From NCBI GenBank assembly GCA_916048095.2, contig OU696587.1, positions 3,027,579 to 3,091,578 of the forward strand: a stretch of DNA of 64,000 bases, written 5' to 3'. Both the position numbers and the translations under genes were made by a program. The notes under the pieces are model-generated. The model saw nothing but the letters and a program-made list of their open reading frames with translations. It made no database searches and was not told where the DNA came from. Source of the DNA: Sacculina carcini. Lineage: Eukaryota; Arthropoda; Thecostraca; Sacculinidae. Of this stretch, positions 56,675 to 64,000 are shown one piece after another. Position 1 is the first letter of the stretch, and every line of letters begins with the position of its first letter.

Positions 56675-59587
56675 TCATAGGGAAGCGTAAGGTGTAAGAG
56701 TGCGAGAAGTGGGATCAAAAGATTTAGCAAAAAGATATTTACGAAGTGAGGAGGAAAACCTACTAAAGGATGAAGAGGAAGTGATTGAGGAGGGAAGATC
56801 ATTGTAGACCCGAGGCGCATAGAAAGAAAAGGATTTTGCGGACCAAGGTGACTCGTTGATAGCGCGAGGACAGGATAAAGGACGATGAACACGAGAATTA
56901 AAGTCATTAGAAGAAACTAGAAGATCAGAAAGATAGGACGGGGAAGAGCTATTGTGCAGAATTTTATATATGAGACAACACAGCCGAAAATGAATCCTAG
57001 GAATGATGGGAAGCCAGTGGAATTGGAACAAGAATTGAGAGGTATGGCGGCAAGGTGTAGGATGGAGCACAAAACGACAGGATTGATTAATAATTTTTTG
57101 AAGGATTTTCAGGGATTTGTTGGTAATAATGTAGTGGAGTGAGCTGCAATAATCAAGACGAGAGAGAACAAGAGACTGTATTAATTTAATAGAAGAAGGC
57201 TGGTCTAAACAGGATCGAATAGGGTATAGACTGCGTAAAATCAAACGACAGGTGCGCGAAATAGAGACAACATTGTTTGAAAAGGACAAGTTGGAATCGA
57301 AGATAGCACCCAAGTTTCGAACAGAGGAAGATACAGCGATTGGGAGTAATGGAGGAGAAATGCGCGGAGGGTGAAGGATAAGAAATTCAGACTTAGAAGT
57401 GTTGAGACTGAGGCGACGAGAGGTGGTCCAGGACGTAATATCAGAGAGAATATCATTGAGAAGAGTGGCATGAGAGAAAGGACAAGGAATTAGGAGTTGT
57501 ATATCATCGGCATAAATATGGAAAGGAATGTTGTATTTACAAAGGACAGGACAGAGAGAAGACATGTAAAGATTGAAAAGAGTAGGACCCAAGATAGAAC
57601 CTTGAGGGACACCAGAAATAAGAGAAGCAGATTTTGAAACAGTTGAATTGAAGTTTACTGAAAAAGTGCGACCAGAGAGATAGGATTTGAGGAGAGACAA
57701 TGCTGACGAGGATAGACCCAGAGAAGAAAGATCATTGATGAGAATGGCATGATTGACAAGATCGAAGGCTAGAGACATATCGAGAAGAACAAGGAGAACT
57801 GATTGACGATAGGAAAATTTAGATAAGATTTCATGAGTAACTGAAATAAGGACGGATTCCGTAGAGTGACAGGAGCGAAACCCAGATTGGAAAGGATGAA
57901 GGACCTGGGAAATAAGGGGAGACAACTGGGAAAAAATAGCTGATTCAAGGAGTTTTGAAGGAAAGCTGAGAAGAGATATAGGACGGTAATTAGCGCATTC
58001 AGACGGATTTAATGTAGGTTTTTTAAGGATAGGATGGACGATGGCATGTTTATCAGATAGGAATTGGCCATGAAGAAATGATGAATTAATGAGATGTAAT
58101 AGATAAGGAACAAGAGAAAATATTGAAGGGGAGATAGCTCTAAAATTAATAGGATCAGCCGGAGAGGAGGAAATTTTGAGGGAAGATATCATGGTAAGAA
58201 TATCTGAAAGATGTATTTGCGAGAATGAAGTGAATTGTAGAGACACACGAGTACGTGTAACAGGGATATTGGAAGAGGGGAGTTTAGACTGAACAGTTAG
58301 GACTTTATTAGTGAAATGAGAAGATAATTGAGAGGCAGTTAGATTAGATAAAGAGGAGTTAGATCGAGAACCAGTGAGAGAGTTTAGAGTTGTCCAAAGA
58401 GACTTAGGGGATCGGGAGAGCGAAGAGAGACGGGAGGAGAAGTAATTTTGTTTAGCTGCAGACAAGGCCGAGATATAAGAAGAGCGGGAAACAGAGAAGG
58501 AAGACCAATCAGATGGATGAGATGTACGTTTCCAGATTCGTAGAAGTGAACGTTGATGTCATTTCAATAGACGAAGTTGAGAGTTAAACCAAGGAGGAGA
58601 AGAATTAGTTGTATTGCGCCGGATAAGTAAAGGAAACAAAGAGTCACTGATTTTAGATAAAGCAGAAGATAGGTGGGGATAGATGTCCGAAGGATTCAGG
58701 AAATAAAGCGTTTGCAGAGGTAATAAGGAATCAAGTAATAGGTAAAACTGCATCGGATCGAATTCTTTAAAGTTACGATAGGCAATCAAAGCAGGAGTAT
58801 GAGGAGGCAGCGAGGCGAGACAAGGAAGAGTGGTAAGAAGAAGACTATGGTCAGACAAAGAAAGATCGGAAGGAAAGACAGTTACATTGGAGGGGGAATT
58901 GTCGGTAGAAAGGACAGGCGATGGGAAAAGGATAAGATCTAAGGAATGACCGGATATATGAGTAGGCGAGGAAACAGGAGAGAACAAACCATGAGAGTCT
59001 AAGATAGTTAGAAATTGAGAAGCAAGGACATTAGAGCTAGGCGAATCCACCCAAAAGTTGAAATCGCCTAGGATAATAAAGCGACTAGAGAAAGAGGATA
59101 TGATGCAGTCGAGGAGAGTAGGAAATTCAGTGAAAAAAGAAGAGCAAGTGCCAGGATGATTATGGCGATAAATGATGGTGATACAGAACTTCGGAGAAGA
59201 AGGCGGTGAAAGTTGTAGAGCAAGGAATTCAAAGGATGAGAAAGAACAAAGAGACGTAAAGGATAAGACTGAAACATGTAGAGATTTAGAGAAAATGCAG
59301 CCCACTCCACCACCGGAAGACTTGGTATTTGACCTAGATTTGTGTAGGAAGGAGTAACCTGTGGGAATGTTAGAGGAGAAAGAAGGAATGTCGGAGTCAA
59401 AGAGCCAGGTTTCAACAAGACACAAAATTGCGAGAGAGTGGAGGGATAGGATATGGCAGAGATGAGTAGTTTTATTGCGACAGGAACGAATGTTAATAAA
59501 TCCAATAGGAATATTAGACCAAAGAGAGGAACTAGACAAGGAAGAGCGATTAGAGGAATGCTTAGGAGAGGATGCTTGGGAGGCTAG
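56675..59587 (-). pseudogene. LINE ORF2: APE endonuclease and reverse transcriptase, one premature stop
   Basis: The frame runs from directly after the ORF1 stop to the TAA/TGA-type end at 56675. One TGA at 58559-58561 breaks it between the endonuclease and reverse-transcriptase parts; the reading frame is unchanged on both sides. Endonuclease motifs: IGFINIRSCRNK, LCLVETWL, IILGDFNFWVD and LSDHSLLL. Reverse-transcriptase motifs: [52 protein letters not shown], the catalytic box IYADDIQLL, and the C-terminal LDYCSSLHY and WLPIIPRIHFRLCCLIYK. There is no ATG near the beginning of ORF2. By comparison with the copy at 61364-64000 the stop replaces a basic residue, consistent with decay of a CGA codon. 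Product would be about 970 codons. Confidence 0.85.
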
Positions 59588-60631
59588 TCAGGTGGAAGAA
59601 GGAGAAACGGACGGACCGGAGGACATAGTGCGGAGCCGGATAGAATTTCTTACAGCCAAGAAAGAAGGACAGGAAGAGCTGAAAGATGAATGGTTATGTG
59701 GACGCAAGGACGAAGCACAATTGTTGCACCATTCAGGTGCTGAGCGGTCACAGTCACCAGACCTATGAGGGCCTGCACAATGACCACACATCACCGGACG
59801 TGTGCAGTGTGTTTCTTTGTGGCCGAGACCGGCACATCGACCACAGTGAGCTACCCAGTAACGATCGTAAACTGGGCATGAGCGCAGTTCGATGAAGAGA
59901 CGGTCACCGGCATTTTTGATGACTGAACGCACAGCTGGTGAAACAGACAAAACAGCATGTGATATATTATTACGAGGAGTGGTGAAAAATAAAAGTTTGA
60001 TCTCCGAGTCAGGCACAGATGACAGACAGTAATTTTTTTGCTTTAGTGAAGAAACGAAAGAATCAGAAGACAAGTTGGGAGGAATGTTAGCCATAGTAAT
60101 CTTCGGGCGAAGTTGCGTGGCAGTCGGCAGTGAGACTTCAGCGTCCGGCATGGCCATGCGAACACGATCGGCAGCCTTTTTGGCTGTAGCGGCGGAATCG
60201 CAGCGCAGCACCAGTCCGCCATTTACAGCAGGGCGCGAGGCAGACACCGGAATATCGCGCAGAGCCGGAGCAACAGACGATGTCGAAATGGGCGAGCTAG
60301 TCTTCGACTTTAAAACCACAGCATGTGACTGTTTCGGTTGAGGAGACGGTCGTGGAGTGGTAGAGGAATCCTGTGGTGGCTGACGTAGTTCATTTAGAGT
60401 GCCCTCAATGGTCTGCAGGCGCTGGCCAAACGAAGAGAAATCTCCAGCCAACTGGATCGCGAACTTAGCTCGACCAAGACAGGGAGAACACACCCAATTG
60501 ACCATTTTCAGTAGGTCCGTCCTGATACCAGTTAGAGAGGCACATTTGACGTGGGCCCGCGAATCACATAAGTTGCATCCAACCCATTTGGAAGTCTCAC
60601 CGGGAGATTTACAAATACAACATTGACACAT
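59588..60631 (-). CDS. LINE ORF1 protein with PHD-like finger and CCHC knuckles
   Basis: 347 aa from the first ATG at 60631; the open frame continues upstream without another ATG. The N-terminus is a PHD-like zinc finger (CQCCICK, GCNLCDSRAHVKC, WVCSPC). A short coiled-coil-like stretch (FGQRLQTIEGTLNELRQ), a Pro/Ser-rich linker, an RRM-like nucleic-acid-binding region (NGGLVLRCDSAATAKKAADR) and C-terminal zinc knuckles (CGRCAGLGHKETHC, CGHCAGPHRSGDC) follow. This matches ORF1 proteins of CR1/L2-group retrotransposons, which bind the element's RNA. It ends with TGA followed immediately by CTA, and ORF2 continues in the same frame. Confidence 0.8.
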   Translation of the reverse strand: MCQCCICKSPGETSKWVGCNLCDSRAHVKCASLTGIRTDLLKMVNWVCSPCLGRAKFAIQLAGDFSSFGQRLQTIEGTLNELRQPPQDSSTTPRPSPQPKQSHAVVLKSKTSSPISTSSVAPALRDIPVSASRPAVNGGLVLRCDSAATAKKAADRVRMAMPDAEVSLPTATQLRPKITMANIPPNLSSDSFVSSLKQKNYCLSSVPDSEIKLLFFTTPRNNISHAVLSVSPAVRSVIKNAGDRLFIELRSCPVYDRYWVAHCGRCAGLGHKETHCTRPVMCGHCAGPHRSGDCDRSAPEWCNNCASSLRPHNHSSFSSSCPSFLAVRNSIRLRTMSSGPSVSPSST

Positions 60632-60850
60632 TGCGCAACGTGAGAATTCAGGTGAGAAACAACCAAACAATTCCAAACAATTAAAAAACAAACTGAATAC
60701 TCACCCAGCGACAAGAAGTATCAGGTAAGAAAGAACTACAGAATCATAAATTTGAGCAGCGCGCGAAAGCAACCATACACCACAACTGTCGCTGGGAGAG
60801 TCGAAAGAGCAAAATGTCGATCGGCAAGAATAAACACTCAGATAAGCGAA

Positions 60851-61059
60851 TGACCATCAATATACTAATAAATAAAGAATCTAAGTACATCTAAACAACA
60901 ACATTTTAAATAAATACAAAATAAACTACTATAAAGAGAAACAAGCAATACAATTCAATATGGCGCAATAAATCACAAACTGGCGCGCGACACAGGAGCA
61001 TTCACAACACATACACACACAATATCCATTTACAACTCTCATACACGGACACAATCAAT
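60851..61059. other. spacer between two L2-like LINEs
   Basis: AT-rich sequence with a short CA tract near 61010-61022; nothing else seen. Confidence 0.4.
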
Positions 61060-64000
61060 CAATCAATCAATCAACGATGTATTTGTTATAGCGCCCGTGG
61101 TCACAAGCGCGAAAATGACAAAAACAAGACTACTACATACACAAGTACAAAGTGAGAATCCGAAAGAGAATATTCACATAGAGTAGAATAAGAAACCCAT
61201 AGCAAACAAACATACTTAAACAAGAGAAAAATTAATAAAAGAGTGGATATGCACAAGCGACTTCACATGACAAAATCAATAGAAAATAAGAACAATATAA
61301 GCATGAGTACAACAATACAATGTAACAACAATAGACACAAAACAGCACCACAGACATGTAGAGTCAGACCGAGGCATAAGGAGTGAGAGAGTGGGAAACA
61401 GTGTCAAAAGAAATAGAGAATAGATATTTGCGGAGGGAAGAAGAAAATTGGCGAAAAGAAGGGGATGAAGTAATAGAGACAGGAAGTGAGTTGTATAGTC
61501 GAGGAGCATAGAACGAGAAAGATTTAGCTGACCAAGGAGATTCATTCAAGGCGCGAGGACAGAACAAAGGAAGTGGAATACGGGACGATTGATTGATGGA
61601 AGGATCAAGAAGATCAGCTAAGTAAGCTGGAGATTTATAGACACGTAGTAGTTTGTATACAAGACAGCATAGGCGAAAGTGGATACGTGGAATGATGGGG
61701 AGCCAGTGAAATTGGAACAGGAAGGAGGAAGTGTGGCGACAGCGAGTGGGGTGGAGTACGAAACGACAGGATTGATTGATGATGCGCTGAAGGATTTTCA
61801 AAGAAGACCGAGGTAAGTTGAGGTGGAGTGAGCTGCAGTAGTCATGACGGGAAAAAATAAGAGAGTGAACAAATTTGATAGCCGAAGGTTGGTCCAAACA
61901 AGAGCGGATAGGGTAAAGAGAACGCAGAATAAGGTAGCAGGTTCGAGCAGTGGAAATGACGTTATTGGTAAAAGAAAGATTGGAATCAAAAATAGTGCCG
62001 AGGTTACGTACAGTAGTGGAGAGAGGCAGAGGAAGTAAAGGAGGAGTGATACGAGGAGGGTGAAGAATTAAGAACTCAGATTTAGAAGTATTGAGAAGGA
62101 GGCGTCGAGATGAGGTCCATAAGGTAATATCACGTAGGATATTGGAAAGAAGAGAAGGATGAGAGAAAGGACAGGGGATACATAGTTGGATGTCGTCGGC
62201 ATAGATATGGTAAGCAACACTGTGGCTCCGTAGAACTGGACAGAGAGAGGACATATAGAGGTTAAAAAGTAAAGGACCTAAATGGAGCCCTGAGGAACTC
62301 CAGACAATAGAGAAGCAGAACTAGAAGTTGAGGAATTGAAATTTATGGCAAAGGTCCGGTTGGATAAGTAAGAGCAGAGAAGTGATAGGGCAGATGAAGA
62401 TAAGCCAATGTGGGAAAGATCATGAGTAAGAATAGTGTGGTCAACTAGGTCAAATGCAGAAGACAAATCAAGGAGTACAAGAAGAACAGACTGTTTAAAA
62501 GAGAAATGCGATAAGATGTTTTGAGAGAGGGATATGAGGACAGTTTCAGTTGAGTGAAAAGGACGGAAACCAGATTGGAAAGGATCAAGTGCACGACAAA
62601 TAAAAGGAGATAGTTGAGAAAAGATGGCAGATTCCAGAAGCTTGGAAGAGAAACTCAAGAGTGATATAGGGCGGTAGCTTTTACAATCAGAGGGATCAAG
62701 AGAGGTTTTTTTTAGGACAGGATAGATAATGGCATGCTTGTCAGAGAGAAATTTACCGTGGAGAAATGAAGAATTAATTAGATGAAGAACATACGGGACC
62801 AGTGACATAATAGAAGAGGAAATGGCAAGGAAATTTATTGGATCGGCCGGGGAGAAAGAGATTTTTAATTTGGAGATTAGAAAAAGAACACCAGGGAGGT
62901 CAATCTGAGAGAAAGAGGGGAAATCATCAACAGAGGAAGTATGAGTCAGAAGAATATTGGAGTGGTTAATTTTAGCTTGTGCAGATATAACCTTATCAGT
63001 AAAGTAGGATGATAGATCGGAGGCTGATAGTTAAGAAACAGGATGAGAACGGTTGCCAGTGAGTTTGTTGAGAGTCACCCAGAGGGCCTTCGGAGAACGG
63101 GAAAGGGAGGAAAGACGAGAAGTGTAAAAAGATCGCTTAGCTGAAGAAAGAGCAGTAATATACAGAGAGCGAGAAGTGGAAAACGCCAACAAATCAGTGG
63201 ACAGGAGAGAGCGTTTCCAGGTTCGTTCTAAGGAGCGTAGATTTTTTTTTAGCTCGAGAAGATGAGAGTTTATCCACGGAGGAGCTGACCTGTGTTTATG
63301 AGGACGAGCAACTAAAGGGAAAATATTATCATTGATGGAACATAGAACCGAAGACAGAAAAGTATGAATTTCATCAGGGCTGAGAGAGTAAAGAATGTGA
63401 AGAGGAAAGAGTGAACTGAGTAAACCATGGAAGTGAATTGGATCGAATTTTTTATAGTCACGGTAGAAAGAATTAGATAGAGAATTAGATAGGGCAAGGG
63501 TCCGAGAGTGATCAGGAAATGAAAGTGGAAGGGAACTCAGTAAAAGGCTATGATCCGAGAGTGAGGGGTCAGGAGGGAGAACAAGTACATCAGATGGAGG
63601 ACAGTCGGAGGATAGAATAGGAATAGGGAAAATAATAAGGTCAAGGGTGTGTCCAGATATATGAGTAGGTGAGGAAACCGGAGAAAGAAGGGCATGAGAG
63701 TTGATAAGAGAAATAAAATTGGTGGCAAGATGTGGTAAGTCGACCCAGTAGTTGAAGTCGCCTACAATTATAAATCTACTAGAAAAGGAAGAGACAATTA
63801 AGTCAAGGAGTGCTGAAAATTCAGAGAAAAAGGAAGACGAGGTACCCGGATGATTATGACGATAGACGATCAACAAGCAGAATTCACGAAAAGAGGGAAG
63901 AGAAAGAGATAGAGCAAGATATTCAAAAGATGAATATGGAGGGAAGGAAGAAATAACAGAAATAGGAAGGGATTTATGAAACAAGCAACCCACTCCACCA
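61060..64000 (-). mobile_element. second L2-like LINE, runs off the window
   Basis: Same family and orientation as the element at 56467-60850 but clearly diverged. The 3' end near 61060 has the hairpin gcgcttgtgaccacgggcgc, then tataacaaatac and a (GATT)n tail. ORF2 is present from within the endonuclease onward; the 5' part, including ORF1, lies beyond position 64000. Confidence 0.85.
61364..64000 (-). pseudogene. LINE ORF2, partial, one stop and one frameshift
   Basis: Open to the window edge. The endonuclease part has GVGCLFHKS, IIVGDFNYWVD and LSDHSLLLSS. A stop codon occurs near 63030, after LTGNRSHPVS. The reverse transcriptase continues in frame (SYRPISLLSFSSKLLE, LLDLSSAFDLVDH) to SGVPQGSI. 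There a one-base deletion near 62280 shifts the frame; it resumes with LLFNLYMSSL, IYADDIQLC and WLPIIPRIHFRLCCLVYK and ends at 61364. All reverse-transcriptase motifs are otherwise conserved, so it died recently. Confidence 0.85.

Larger units (their letters stand above)
56467..60850 (-). mobile_element. nearly full-length L2-like LINE
   Basis: About 4.4 kb, minus strand, with both ORFs present. ORF1 (60631-59588) and ORF2 (59587-56675) are in the same frame. The 3' UTR ends in a GCGC hairpin (cgcgcttgtttctgtgtgag, then cgctataaaaatacat) and a TTG/TTATTG microsatellite tail, as in CR1/L2-group elements. The 5' boundary is approximate. Only two in-frame stops interrupt about 1300 codons. Confidence 0.85.

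Overview
The window is nuclear DNA of an animal, most likely an invertebrate bilaterian that I cannot place further. It has spliceosomal GT-AG introns, animal gene families (FBXO25/32, TERF2IP/RAP1, ZC3H18, MOV10L1, GMPPA), several non-LTR retrotransposons, hAT, mariner and pogo-like DNA transposons, a tRNA-derived SINE family and very many CA/TG microsatellites. Coding DNA is GC-rich and the surrounding DNA is AT-rich.

Layout. 1-9300: three intronless housekeeping-type genes, SUMF1-like formylglycine-generating enzyme (-), pyrroline-5-carboxylate reductase (-) and phosphoglycerate kinase (+). A nested hAT/SINE complex at 3.6-6.4 kb lies between the last two. 9.8-17.2 kb: an 11-coding-exon ZC3H18 gene (-). 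18.1-33.6 kb: a 7-exon FBXO25/FBXO32 (atrogin-type F-box) gene (+). Its introns hold 5'-truncated L2-like LINEs, a SINE, an antisense intronless RAP1-like telomere protein gene, a 3.1 kb hAT with an internal satellite, and a decayed mariner. 33.6-39.6 kb: a 22-bp minisatellite, nested hAT elements and a decayed jockey-type LINE. 39.6-40.1 kb: a small two-exon gene of unknown function. 40.6-46.5 kb: a 6-exon MOV10L1 (piRNA pathway helicase) gene (+). 46.6-47.5 kb: an internally deleted mariner. 47.9-50.1 kb: a 4-exon GMPPA gene (-). From 50.5 kb to the end the strand is almost solid retrotransposon: a decayed I-type LINE with RNase H, then two L2-like LINEs in the same orientation, one of them nearly intact.

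The exon models were built by eye from conserved protein segments and checked by making intron phase agree at every junction. FBXO25/32 (467 aa), MOV10L1 (1064 aa) and GMPPA (436 aa) close completely. ZC3H18 (about 1089 aa) closes with one uncertain junction.

The host genes do not form one pathway. The most interesting patterns are: (1) sense-strand TG repeats placed directly against 3' splice sites in all four intron-rich genes on both strands; (2) an L2-like LINE whose ORF1 and ORF2 are in the same frame, separated only by TGA followed by CTA, the known readthrough context; (3) a tandem array that copies the end of a MOV10L1 exon together with its splice donor; and (4) a RAP1 homologue with its Myb domain at the C-terminus and no recognisable RCT.
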